Below, in pieces: positions 22,401 through 33,239 of a stretch of 64,000 nucleotides of DNA. Below the pieces are notes generated by a model. That model did no database searches, had not been told where the DNA came from, and saw nothing but the letters and a program-made list of their open reading frames with translations. The first letter of the stretch is position 1; each line of letters opens with the position of its first letter. The stretch spans positions 527,743 through 591,742 of the forward strand of contig MU270053.1 of the NCBI GenBank assembly GCA_021432635.1, given 5' to 3'. Made by a program: the position numbers and the translations under genes. Source of the DNA: Thozetella sp. PMI_491 (lineage: Eukaryota; Ascomycota; Sordariomycetes; Chaetosphaeriales; Chaetosphaeriaceae).

Positions 22401-24629
22401 ACACCGAATGTAGTGCACATCGGTGCTGTTGATGGTGTTCATCAGCTCAATCAGCGAAGACTTGAAGATACCACCGAGGGTCGGCTTTCGGTTGACTGCT
22501 ACGCCGATTTTACGACCTCCCGCCGGCCTGACAGCGTTGGACGAGGCCGAGGCCAAGTCCTTCTCACGCACTGCAGAGGCGGCTGCCAGGACAGACTTGA
22601 GGAACTTGTTGCTTGAAGCCCGCAGAACCACCATGTGCTCATCCGGCACTGTGTCACGGTTCTTTTCTATGAAGCCCTCGGACTCGTACGTGACGTCGAT
22701 AGCATAGTGGCAAACAGTGAACGCAGACTTGCCGAACCTGGGCTTCTTGAAGAACTTGTTCTTGTCGCCGGCATAGTTGTGGTGCAGCTTAGTAACGAAT
22801 TGCTCGTCAGAGCCCATGGGGAGCCTGGACTCTTCGTCAAGAAGCGAGAGGATACCCATCTTGCCCTCGATGAGGTCGATACAGGGCTGGTTGTCGGCGA
22901 AATCGATGAAAGTCCAGTCGATCTGCTCCCTCAGATATTCTTCCTGTTCGAGCTTGAAAACATGCTGGTTGAACTCTTGCTGCAGCTTCTCGTTCGCGTA
23001 GTTAATGCAAAACTGCTCGAACGAGTTCTTGGCGAAGTGCTCGAAACCGTAGATATCGAGCACGCCAATGAAGGATGTCACATTCTCCAGCACCGTCTCG
23101 GTCGCCAAGCTGAAGTTGATGATCTCGACAAGCCAGTCGAACAGGCTCGAGTAGATGAACTTGGCTACTGAGTCTCGAACGACGATGGCCTGAGCCTGGG
23201 TCAAGTTGGACGTAATCTTCTCTCCGCGCGTAATGAGCTGCTTCTTGACGATCCACTTGGCGAACTCGGTGGCATCGATGCCCAGGATGGCACAAGCCTT
23301 CTCGAGCGATGGTTCGGCAGCGGTGAGCACGCTGTCGTTACGGGATGCACCGATCTTGACATTGCCCAGATGCAGAAGTCCAGCAAGCAGCTTGAAGATC
23401 TCGGTCTGCTTGTCCTCGGCGACTCCAATCGTCTTGAGCGACTGCTTCGTCGCATTAAACTCGGCCTTGTCATCGACCCCATCGATCGTTGGGGCGTTGC
23501 CTTGGTTTAGGTATTCAAACTGCTCCACAGGTAGCACGTTCCACGCTTGCCGCTCTCTGTCTGACAGACCGGCGACCATCTGGTAGAAAATGTGGTAATT
23601 TCTCTCCTTCAGAGGCTGGAACACCAGTCTCGATCGCTCCAGAAGGTATGTCCTGATCTTGGCACCAATGATGTTCGTCTTGTTGTCGAACATGATCTCG
23701 ATGTACTTGCCAAAGCGCGACGAGTTGTCGTTCCTTGTCGTCTTGGCGTTTCCGAAAGCTTCCATGATAGGGTTCGTGGCAAGGATCGCCTCTTCTGTCT
23801 CGCTCATGGACTCACTACCCTTCTTCGACCTCGCCCCGGGGGCATCGGGTGACTCGCGCGTCGCGAAGTACCGCATGATATATTTTGCGCTGACCGTCTT
23901 GCCGGCACCGGACTCACCGGAGACGACGATGGTCTGGTTCTTCTTGTCTCGCAGCATATCCCTGGCGAGAGACGATTATCAGTTCTAGCTTCACAAGTAT
24001 CGAACCCATGCCCGTTGCTTACATGAAGGCCTCTTCTGCGATGGCGAACAGATGGGGAGCTTGGGTCGCCCTCTGCTTCCCAGCATACACTTGTACCATG
24101 CCCGGGACATAGAGCGAGTCGACGCGGGCGAAGGGGTTCGTAGCGATGAGCACGATACCGGAGTATGTGTAGATTTCCTTCTGGGCATATCGTAGGCGGA
24201 TGGCTTGCAGGACTGGAGGAAGGAGGGAGGTCAGCACGACGCTGGATAGCGCATGGGCTAGGGATCCGCTTACCAGCCGGCTCGTTGAGATGTGAGAGAT
24301 TTGTCAAATCATCACTTGCTTCAAGCATCGTCGGGTTCATCAAGGGTGGTAGACTCGGCTCGTTGCCGGACTGGAGGCCTTCTACAGAGACCTCGACGAC
24401 TTTCTCCTGTTGCCGGACTAGCGTTAGCTATCTCGCCCGAGCCTAGCCGAGGGCGGCAGCAGCAGCGAACTGGTGCTTGAACAGACGGGCATACCTCGCC
24501 ATTCTCAAGCTTGAAGGTCAGGGAGACCTTGGCACCGTTTACAGACTTCTTGACGACCTCAGAAGCAACCCAGCCCTCGGTTGCGTCGGGCTGCCATGCT
24601 CTAGTGCCCACATCGTAGCTCTCCGACAT
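19474..24629 (-). CDS. myo5: Class V myosin heavy chain
   Basis: Seven exons (24629-24495, 24406-24274, 24212-24023, 23961-20106, 20050-19977, 19917-19703, 19643-19474) encode 1590 residues. The layout is an N-terminal SH3-like region (1-70), a motor domain to about 780 with P-loop GESGAGKT at 168-175, about six IQ motifs at 785-925 (IQKNLRARYYRRR, IQRVWRGYKQRK, IQSLWRGRTARK), a coiled coil at about 925-1080, and a DIL/globular cargo domain from about 1190 to the end. Class V myosins carry secretory vesicles and organelles along actin to the hyphal tip; the IQ motifs bind calmodulin-like light chains. The three small 3' exons are needed: the large exon alone ends after HLMVRDR and lacks the conserved LAEIVSAQAIAQQERM tail. 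Length and architecture match fungal MyoE/Myo2. Confidence 0.96.
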
Positions 24630-25700
24630 TGGATGCGGTGGGCGCCGGGTGACGTCGGCGTGTGTTTGGTCGTTCGGTCAGGATAGGTTCAAGGGGAGGT
24701 CGACGGGAGGGCTCGATCGCTAGGATCGGCTTGGGCAGTCGGCGGATGGGGATGAAGGCCTGGCGGAAAGGTTTGAGGTCGGCCAGACGCTACCAAGTGC
24801 GAGTAAGGGGAGAGTCTCTGCTGGGGGAAGAAAAGACGACATTCATGGAAAGATTAAGAAGAAGCAAGGCGTTCGTAATGACAAAAAACGAAAGACTCGG
24901 TCTATGGCTCGCAATGGTAGATGGCAGATGGGTGGCAGGTAGCTGCTCAACGACTTTTGGGGGATGGATGGGATAAGGATTTGGGACGCGAGGTTGCGTG
25001 TTTGTTGCTTGCTGGCAGACGGGACCTGGCGAGCAAGGCACCGTGTCGGTAGAATCCGCCCACTTCCGCCGCCTTTAGAGTTTAGGGGGCTCGCAGAAAA
25101 AAAGTGCAGGGGGGCTTCGATAGAGTTGATCGTTGATAGGCGCGCGCGGTTCTCGGGCGGGCTCAGCACGAACAGGGCTCCAAAAAGCACGGACTTTGGG
25201 GGTCTGGTCTGAGGTGCGTGCTTGACGGGCTTTGATGGGACAGCGCAAAGCACGGGAATCAAATCGATACGTTGCCAATCAGACCCGCCGGGTAGGGCAG
25301 GGCGAAAGGCACGGGAGCGCGGCAGCAGTGAGTTGGAGACCAGAAGGAGCTCTAGCAAGGTCTCATCTGCTCAGGCGGTCTAGAGTGTTGAGGAACGTAC
25401 GGGCGGATAGCACATGTCAAGCTGGGGAATTGCATGGGGTTTTGGAGAATGGGCCTCAGATCTTTTTTGACGCACGAACGTCCGGCCAGCCCAACTACCG
25501 GCACAGCAAGCACAAAGACGCCAGAGACGGGGAGGAGGAGCATGAGGGAATGGGCCATCAAGAAACACCCATTTGCCATTAGGTAGCTTAGCTTAGCTAG
25601 CAGACTTGGCCGATGTCCGCCCGCTCCGTCTTACGTCGAGTTGATCGCCTTCCATCCGCAGGCTGAGTCCTCCTCTGGGATTCTAGGTCTATCCCCCCCT

Positions 25701-25740
25701 CAGAGACCCCCAGAGACGTCCAGAGACGTCCAGAGACGCG
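25701..25740. repeat. 10-bp tandem repeat, four copies
   Basis: The unit CAGAGACGTC occurs twice exactly (25711-25730), flanked by CAGAGACCCC and CAGAGACGCG, making four in-phase copies. It lies about 1.07 kb upstream of the myosin start codon, in noncoding DNA. GACGTC inside the unit is a palindrome resembling a bZIP (CRE-type) core. Confidence 0.85.
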
Positions 25741-26933
25741 ACGTATGCTGTCCTTTGTCGACTCTCCCTACACGCATCGATCCCATGTCAACCTGATGCG
25801 ACCTGGGGAGTCGCCCGCTCCGAGCGAACAAACCAGCCCATCCACGCATCCACTCCATTGCTCCAATGCAACCCGCTGCTGCAGGGGTGGTACTGAAAGG
25901 GGTGGGACCGCCATCTCTGAGAAGGGTATTCGCGCGGAGCTACGCGACGGGGCCCGTGGCTAGCAGCTCCAGCTGCCCTTTGCTCCCTCCTCTCCTCCTT
26001 GTCTTACAATGGTCTTTGACTTGCTGGACCCAAACTTTCTCGAACAAGCGGCTGCAGGACGAGGGGAAACACTGGGGCCACAGGACGGCACACGGCGGTA
26101 GATGCAAACGCATATTGGATGGCTCCTGTGGGCTTATAATAGATCTCAACTAAGGCTTCTCCAGACTGGAAGCACCCGGTGCGGTGTCGCTGCATCCGCG
26201 TTGGGATTTTGGGGGGGAGGGGGGTCTAGTCTTGGGTGTCAATCGCCCACACCTGGTCATGCGCTCGGGACAGAGCATGGACCATCTGGCATTTACTGCT
26301 GCTGCTGCTTGCTTGCTCTGCTTTCCTCTCTCCAAAGGAGAGCTCCTTCCCGCATGCCTAGCACCCCTCCCATAGGTACTAAGTGGCGCTCCCCCCCCAG
26401 AACTCCAACCACATAATACACCCACACACACGAACCCCATCAGACGCGTCTTCCCGCCCCTTGCAACGTATGACTTTTGTTTTAAGCCCGCCGAGGGCTA
26501 GGTGATTCGCGAGGTTCCGGGGGCCAGCCTCCCCGAGATGAGGAACGAAGCCGATCTTGTAAGCGTCCCCGGCCACCGGGGCCCGGGGATTGCACCGCTG
26601 CTCAGGGGTACCGGGAGGCTGGCAGGCTGGCAGGCTACAGAGTCCATGTAACTTAACAGAATTTTCTAGAGCGAGAAGAGAGGCAAGCCCACGCCCCTGC
26701 AAGGCTCAAATAATCTCCGCGCCAAAATGAGCGCATCATTGGCCTTGGATGATCAGCAAGCCGGGGGATTTACTGGACATGATTCGAAACGGCTCCGGAA
26801 AATATGTGCATGCCTCGGAATTCGACACGGCAAGCCCAGCCTCACCCGTTATCTCGAATGACCATCGTGATCCGCATAGAGTAGTCAACCAGCCATTCTG
26901 TTTGTGTCGGCCAACTCTGATTTTGATCCTCCC

Positions 26934-26956
26934 ATTTTATTTTTATTTTTATTTTT
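26934..26956. repeat. ATTTT pentanucleotide microsatellite
   Basis: About four and a half copies of ATTTT/TATTT lie in the intergenic region between the myosin and phosphoglycerate dehydrogenase genes. Only simple-repeat character is seen. Confidence 0.8.
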
Positions 26957-27318
26957 ACTACCTCCTACGCCGAGGAGATGGATGCCTTGCTCTCGAGCTG
27001 ACGGGCACGCTGCCAGGGGCATTGAACCCATCTCTCGCGTCATCTAGAATGCATGAATGCCAATTTTCAAAACCGGGCCACCCTTTTGTTGAACCTCTCT
27101 TGCCGCGCCGCCCGCCGTTCTTCTGGTAAATTTTTCGTGTGTAAACCTCTGTATATGCCAGCCACAGGGCTACATTTTTTAAATATTGAGACCCTTATGC
27201 CAACCTCCCAGATATTGTCTCACGGTGTATGCGGTGGGTAGCCGGTCCATGTTGAAGGCCCCGGCCTCAATCATCCAATACGCCGAAACTCAGAATGCAA
27301 AATCGATATAAGTTCTTT

Positions 27319-29043
27319 TTAATAAAGAACCCGGGTAACAATGCGGGCTGTCATGGAGCGTCAGCGGACAGTACAAATATTGGTCTGCGTGAGGCAGCCG
27401 GAACTCACAGTTGAGCGCATCCAGGTTATCCCTGATCTCCTTGATATGCTCCGTCTTGATGTCGCTGACGTCGGCCATGAGGTACGCAACATCGCCCTTG
27501 CTGTCCGATGTCTGCTTGTCAACGTTATGGTCCGCGAGGATCTCGTTCACCTTGCGCAACACGCCAGGCACGTTGCGATGGATGTAGATGACGCGGGCGT
27601 GGTTGGGCTCATCGAGAGTGAGCGACCGCATCATTACCTCGGGCAGGTTGACACTGCCCAGCGTGATGCCCTGGTTGATGTAGCGCACCAGCGCGTCCGC
27701 CACCTCGACGCCGATCGCCCGCTGCGCCTCCTCGGTGCTGCCTCCGATGTGTGGCGTCAAGATGATGTTGTTGAGGCCCCGCAGCTCCTCACCCCATGTG
27801 TTGAGGTTGCTGTTGAAGTAGTCGCCGTTCGCCGCTGGCTCGTTGGGATACACATCTAGCGCCGCACCGGCAATCTTGCCGCTGCGCATGGCGTTGATCA
27901 GGGCGGGGATATCAACCACAGTGCCGCGGCTCGCGTTAATCAGGTACGCGCCGTTCTTCATCTTCTCGAACTGCTTAATCGAGATCATGTTCTGCGTCTC
28001 AGGCGTCTCGGGCACGTGGAGAGTGATGAAGTCGGCCTCCTCCAACAGGGCATCGAGATTTGGCACTTGCCTTGAGGTGCCAATGGCCATCAGAGTGATG
28101 ACATCGTAATAGATGACAGACATGCCCATCGCTTCGGCTAGAACTGACAGCTGCGAGCCGATGTGGCCATAGCCGACAATGCCTAGAGTCTTGCCCCGGA
28201 TCTCCCAGCACTTGGAGCTGACCTTGTTCCAAGTGCCGCGGTGCATCTCATTGGACCGGTCGCCAAGCTGGCGGGCGAGGGTGATGATCTCGGCAATCAC
28301 CAGCTCCGCGACGCTACGGGAGTTGGCGAAAGGCGAGTTGAAGACGGCGATGCCATGCTTGGCGGCGTAGTCCAGGTCGACTTGGTTGGTGCCGATGCAG
28401 AAGCAGCCGACGACCAACAGATTCTTGGCCTCGGCCAGGACCTTTTCTGACAATTTTGTCTTGGAGCGGATGCCAATAACGTGGACATCCCTAGGAAGCT
28501 GTTAGCTCAATGCTGCCTGCCCCCTTTTCACGCACATCATCTATGACGCATGCCCCACGACGGTATGAGAACTTCACGTAGCCATGGCCGCACAGGCAAC
28601 CGGCGCTCGTCCGGGACTCTATGAGTCTATCTTCATCGTAGAAGGCGTAATACCTAGCCCTTTGTGCCAGCCATGGGAGCGCAGGGCGGCGGAGAAGAAA
28701 AGAGTGGCAAGGAAAAAGGCGTTCCGAGAACCGGCCCCAGCTGGATTACTCACCGAATCTTTTCTATGAGTTGGTCCTCGGGCAACGAGGTCTTGAGAAA
28801 CTCAACCTGATAGCCCTGCTGCTTAAGGACGTCCCGGCCGCTCTGGTTGACGTTCTCAAGCAGGAGGATCTTAATGTCCTCAGTGTTGAACGGCTTGAGC
28901 TGTTTGGGCGCCAGTCGCTGGGCGAGCGCGCCGCCTTGGCTGCCGATCGAAGGCGAGTGGAAAGTCGCCGTGGGGGACACCCCGAGGCTGTACGACACCT
29001 CGCGGTCTCGGCCCGAGGTCTTGATATCCTGAGGTGCGGCCAT
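27319..29043 (-). CDS. ser3: D-3-phosphoglycerate dehydrogenase
   Basis: Three exons (29043-28754, 28490-27409, 27347-27319) encode 466 residues, close to yeast Ser3/Ser33. The enzyme oxidises 3-phosphoglycerate to 3-phosphohydroxypyruvate with NAD, the first step of serine synthesis, in the cytosol. The sequence shows GCFCIGTNQVDL, the dinucleotide-binding GIVGYGHIGSQL, the NASRGTVVDIPAL loop with the substrate Arg, and HIGGSTEEAQ with the catalytic His. The last 80 residues are an ACT domain, which in this family allows feedback control by serine. The final 29-nt exon restores the conserved SRIVTRVLY end; without it the frame runs into unrelated sequence. The start at 29043 (MAAPQDIK) is chosen over upstream in-frame codons because it matches the usual N-terminal length. 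A TGACTCA site lies 185 nt upstream. Confidence 0.95.
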
Positions 29044-30380
29044 GATGTCAATTGGCTGTGTAGCGGTTCCGCGGGAAGATGCGTCGGGCTGCTGAGATGT
29101 CTCGAAGACAAGCCTAGAAGGGGGGTTGAAGCGGTTTGTAAGTGGACTTGAGCTTGCCTTTCCCCCAGAGCGAATGCGGATATGGTGGGGTGAAAACCGA
29201 TGGCGGGGTTTCGCCTCTTCCATTGCTTGACTCACCCGTGGAAAAATCTTTCATCAGGGACGGGATCCATCTTAGCTCGCTCTTAGGGGGGCTTTCTATG
29301 TTTGCAAGCTACAACTCATATAAACCAAGGCGCCCCAGGGAAGCCGGTCCATGGAGGTGCCACGCTATATATACATAAGTGACCGCACGTCACCAACCAG
29401 GCGAGAATATTGGCGTCAACTGCGCGCTCCTCCTCGGGGGGTTTGTCCATTCGGCGGCATTGTTGCCCCCGTACCAAGTCCCCACATGTCAAGTCATGGT
29501 ACCACTGCTAGCACGTCTGTCACCATTGTAGGGCGCCTAATGGACCGAAGGCCGGAAGGCAGGACGATTAGCTAAAAGTAATAGCTAAAAACTACCAAGG
29601 TACTGACGGGTCTTGCACGGCTATTACGAATTCTACGGCACGGGAATGTCCGTCCATATATGACGGTGTCTGACGGTGTCTGGCGGGATCTGGCAGAGGC
29701 GGTGTCTTTGACGCTGTTTACCCCCGGAATCCGCCTCAGGGTCTCCATGCAATGCAGCAGAAACACCCAAGCAAGCAGGGGCATTACTGCGGATTCTTGC
29801 TTACTGTCATGCCTACCGGGAAGCTAAATTGTCCGCCCGCCCGCCCTGCTCCGCTTCCCTACTTGCTTGCTGTGCTGTACTGCTTCCATACCATATAGAG
29901 ACAGAAAGTCGTGTGGCTGAGAGACTCTACAGCAAACACATCTGGATACCATCGGTCAATTCAACCCATGATGCTCAAGGGTTCATGCGCAGACACTGTA
30001 TCTTGGTCTCCCAAACCGACTGCGACAGCTAATGCCTGCCCCTCGACTGAGATCCTGTTTTAATCACCGTTCTATGCCACCGCTTTGGGGGGAAAGCACG
30101 TCCGACATCCTCGAAGTACAGCCTGGAGTGAACAAACAGCCAAAAGCAAGGCATGTAAAGTAAAATAAAAAGCATATTCCTTGGCCAGCATCCCCTGGAA
30201 AACCCTGTTTGCGGATTACTATCTATCGACGACACCTGCGCGGACCGTCGTTTGCGTGCGGGAGCTGTTCCATCTCTGTATGGCAACAAGCACCCCGTTG
30301 TATAAAGAGGCTAAAGAAGAGGGAGCCCTCGGAGTACCGGGGAGAATCTGGGTGACTCATTTATGGAGTCGACGCTGCGT
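29044..30380. other. Intergenic: phosphoglycerate dehydrogenase promoter and Nap1 3' flank
   Basis: The 1.3 kb separate two minus-strand genes. The left part contains a TGACTCA at 29228-29234 and a TATATATA at 29366-29373, about 325 nt from the start codon. A 10-bp direct duplication TGACGGTGTC lies at 29661-29680. No gene is recognisable. Confidence 0.55.
29228..29234. promoter_or_regulatory. Gcn4/CPC1-type TGACTCA site upstream of phosphoglycerate dehydrogenase
   Basis: A perfect TGACTCA lies 185 nt upstream of the start codon. This is the binding site of Gcn4 and fungal CPC1/CpcA, which induce amino acid biosynthesis genes under starvation. Position and gene function fit, but a lone 7-mer can occur by chance. 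Confidence 0.5.
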
Positions 30381-31925
30381 TCAGCTCTGTTTGCACTCAG
30401 CAGCCTCCTGCTTCGGCTTTGACCCGTCCTCCTGTGGTTTGAGTGTCAGTTTATATACTCTAGGCACTCGGTTTAGGCCACTGGGGAAAGTGTGATGGAA
30501 AGTATGCTCACATCGTCCTCGTCCGACTCCTCCTCCTCGTCCTGGTCGTCATCGTCGTCGTCATCATCCTCATCGTCCTCGTCCTCGAACTCGCCAAGAT
30601 CCTCCTCGTCCAGCTCCTCAAAAGCAAGGGCCTCGCCGGTGAACCAGTCAATGGCACGGGGAATGAGCTTCTCCTTAATATCCTCACCCAGCTGGTAGTC
30701 GAGCTCAAGGCGCTCCTCAATGTCAGAGGCAGCGTCCTCGTTGTCGTCCTCCGGGGCCTTGGGGGGCGAGAAGAAATTGAAGAAAGACTCGGTGGGGACC
30801 GTCTTCTTGACGATGCGGGTCTGCTTGGTGTCTACACAGCTGGGTCAGTCTCCTCATACAATTTGTTCACCGCCTGGGCCGCCTAGGATGCCGATGAGCA
30901 ACTCACTCTTGTTGCGCTGCTTCTTCTGCTCGACGCGGACGGTCAGATCCTGGCCGGGCTTCCATTCAATCTTGGATCCCTCGGCGTGGTCGTAGATAAA
31001 GTCGCCACCGTAGCCACTCTCGTTCTGGTAGAAGTAGGTCTTGGTGATGGTCTTGTTGGTAAAGTACTCATTGTCGGCGAACTCGAAGATCAGTCGGAAT
31101 CCCGGCTTGTCGAGGTACTCCATGCGAACGTCGGTCAGAGACTTGAGGGCACCCTCGTCGCGGTCAGTGATCATCTCGGCGAGCGAGATCTGGTTCTTCA
31201 TGGCAGACAGCCAGAACTCAGGGATGCCGTTGACCTTCTCGGCAGACTCCGCGGCAGGCTCGTCCTTGACGGCGGCGCCCTCGCCCTCCTCCTCGTCTTC
31301 CTCGTCATCCTGCTCGCCGGCCTCTACCTCATCCTGGGTGGGCTCGGTCGCGCCATTCACGATGGCGGAGCGCTTCTCGTAAAGCGGGGTGAATTTGGTA
31401 AAGTACTTCTTCTCGAGCTGGAGGACCTCCTCCTGGAACTCGGCCTCGAGCTTAGAGTGCTCCTTCTGGATGCCTTTCAAGCCGGCAACGCGGCGCTTGA
31501 CCTCGGCGGGGAGGGACTCGATGTAGCCGGACGAGCGGCCGACGAGGGTGCCAAGCTTGTTCTCGATCAAGGAGACAAGCCGGGGATCCCGAGCGAATAT
31601 GGACGCGGCAGCAGCGCGGTCCAGGTCCTCTGTTGGAAAATGTCTTTGTCAGTCTTGTTTCGTTCCAGCTCGTCTGCCGGGCTCGGGTTCTCTTGTTGGG
31701 CAGCAAGAGTCAAGTACACGCACCTTCCTTGATGCTAGCGACGCCGGGCTGCTGAGCGTGGGACGAAATCGGGGCAGTGGTAGCCGGAGTGTTCTGTGGG
31801 GTGCTGCGATTATAAAATGTCAGCGGTGACTATCGCGGGGGACGCGAGGGTGGTGAAATCAAGGAGGGGAGGGCATACGGAGCGGTGGCGGGGTCTGGCC
31901 GCTTGTTTCTGATGGGCTCCGCCAT
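30381..31925 (-). CDS. nap1: Nucleosome assembly protein 1
   Basis: Five exons (31925-31879, 31803-31724, 31629-30907, 30831-30512, 30431-30381) encode 406 residues. The NAP domain runs from about residue 45 to 355, with a long helix ([21 protein letters not shown]), [18 protein letters not shown], and [11 protein letters not shown] followed by [27 protein letters not shown]. The tail from about 360 is almost all Asp/Glu, the histone-binding region. Nap1 is an H2A-H2B chaperone that shuttles between cytoplasm and nucleus and also links to cyclin/Gin4-type septum regulation in yeast. The last exon supplies the C-terminus CKQS, a CaaX-type sequence as in other NAP1 proteins, which can be farnesylated. 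The 47-nt first exon is supported by frame and by the [10 protein letters not shown] start. Confidence 0.94.
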
Positions 31926-33239
31926 ATCGACTGGTTTGGCTGCTGAGGACCGGGAGGGGCAGAGGAGATATGATGGGCTGGTGAGGCGAGATATCTCTGG
32001 CCGATCAGACGCTCGTCGATCTGGTTTTGGTCGATGAGAGAAAGAGGGCAGGAATTTGTGAGCCCAGGTTAGGTTTGTAAAATTTGGAGGAGACGAAAAG
32101 CGATTGCATGCGTTGTCTGGGGCGTGCTTTCTAGGGTGGGGTACAGAGGCAAATGTTGGGAGACCGCCGAATTTTTTTTGGACTCCAAGCCAATGGACGG
32201 GTGCTAACGGCTTTAGACCGACGGCGATATGCAGGCCCTTCCACCATTGGTGCCTTTATCTCAGCGCGTCCGACTCAGGGAACGGTGAAGGGCGACCTCC
32301 CTGACTGCCTCGTGGACATGATTATTCACATGTGCCTCGCTCCGGCAGGCAGGCGGGCAAGCAGGCCAGCCCTCACCTTGATTAATCCATGGAAGCCGAG
32401 AAGCCATAAGATGCCTGGTGTCCAATCATCCAAGTATGAGATCCCTCTTGAGCGCCTACGTGAAAGTGTTGGCCGGGCGCTTCGCCTGCAGGTACAGTAC
32501 TACTATCAAAACTTCTCTTAGCCGATAAGTAATCGGCCCTGCCTCCCCTGGGACTTTTTGGTCGCTAGGCTACCCAAGAGTGAGATTCAGTGAGTAGAGA
32601 CAACCGCGGCGCCCGATGCACCGTGTGGAGGGGCAAGAGCCTCCCCTCTCCTTAAGCTGAGGCATTCCTTGTCAGCCCCTCAAATGCGGTTAACGAGGAA
32701 TTTTGAGCCATGCGCTCTGAGGCGCGGGACACCTGGAACAAGAAACAAAGCAAACGTCCAGACAACCGTCATGCTGGTGGGCAGTTCCGGTGTCCTCCGG
32801 TGTCCATCTGTTGGAAAAAAAAATCACATCTCACCAGAAGCCAAGATGTGTTCCACTATGGAGGGTACTTTTTTTTTTTTCTCCTGAATGGAGCCTCCAA
32901 CCCCAGACGCATTTCTATAGTTAGCTACCTCTACCGACCTAACATACCTATCTACCTTAGTTACCTCCCTAGTTCACATGCAGCAAATCTCAAACCCAGG
33001 GGTCTGTGAAGGGTTAGGGTTATGCTTAGAACCCCTCTGTGGAGCTTCCTGTTATCGGTGACGGCAGGCGCGCATCTTATCTTGATCCGTAGTCTCGGTA
33101 GCTTCAAAGATTGACCAAGGCTCAAGAGCTCCTCCCCCACAAAGCGTCTCTCGCATCCCTTGCGCCAATTTCCGGCTTATGATGCGTCGACCGCCCCGCT
33201 ACTTCTCGAACCGACTTGAGTTCTTGGAACACCGCGGAT
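31926..33239. promoter_or_regulatory. Divergent intergenic region between Nap1 and the P5B ATPase
   Basis: The 1.3 kb contain both promoters. A telomere-like motif lies at 33011-33022, and an A/T-rich stretch with T11 is near 32870. Open frames up to 122 codons around 32153-32521 have no family features. No other gene is supported. Confidence 0.55.
33011..33022 (+). promoter_or_regulatory. Telobox-like GGGTTAGGGTTA
   Basis: Two telomere-type units (TTAGGG is the filamentous-fungal telomere repeat) lie 218 nt upstream of the P5B ATPase start. Interstitial teloboxes bind Tbf1/Reb1-type Myb factors in fungi; no such binding is shown here. The same motif occurs in reverse orientation at 44103-44114. 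Confidence 0.45.

Larger units (their letters stand above)
24630..27318. other. Long intergenic region upstream of myosin V
   Basis: The 2.7 kb hold the myosin promoter and leader on the left and the 3' flank of phosphoglycerate dehydrogenase on the right. I see no conserved gene. A 10-bp tandem repeat lies at 25701-25740 and an ATTTT array at 26934-26956. Open frames of 60-170 codons occur in several frames without family features, as expected in GC-rich DNA. Confidence 0.5.

Noticed and set aside
21255-22616. 453-codon open frame on the plus strand
   Set aside because: It is antisense to the IQ and coiled-coil part of the myosin gene. Leu-rich, low-complexity translation mirrors the Gln/Glu/Lys codons of the true strand.
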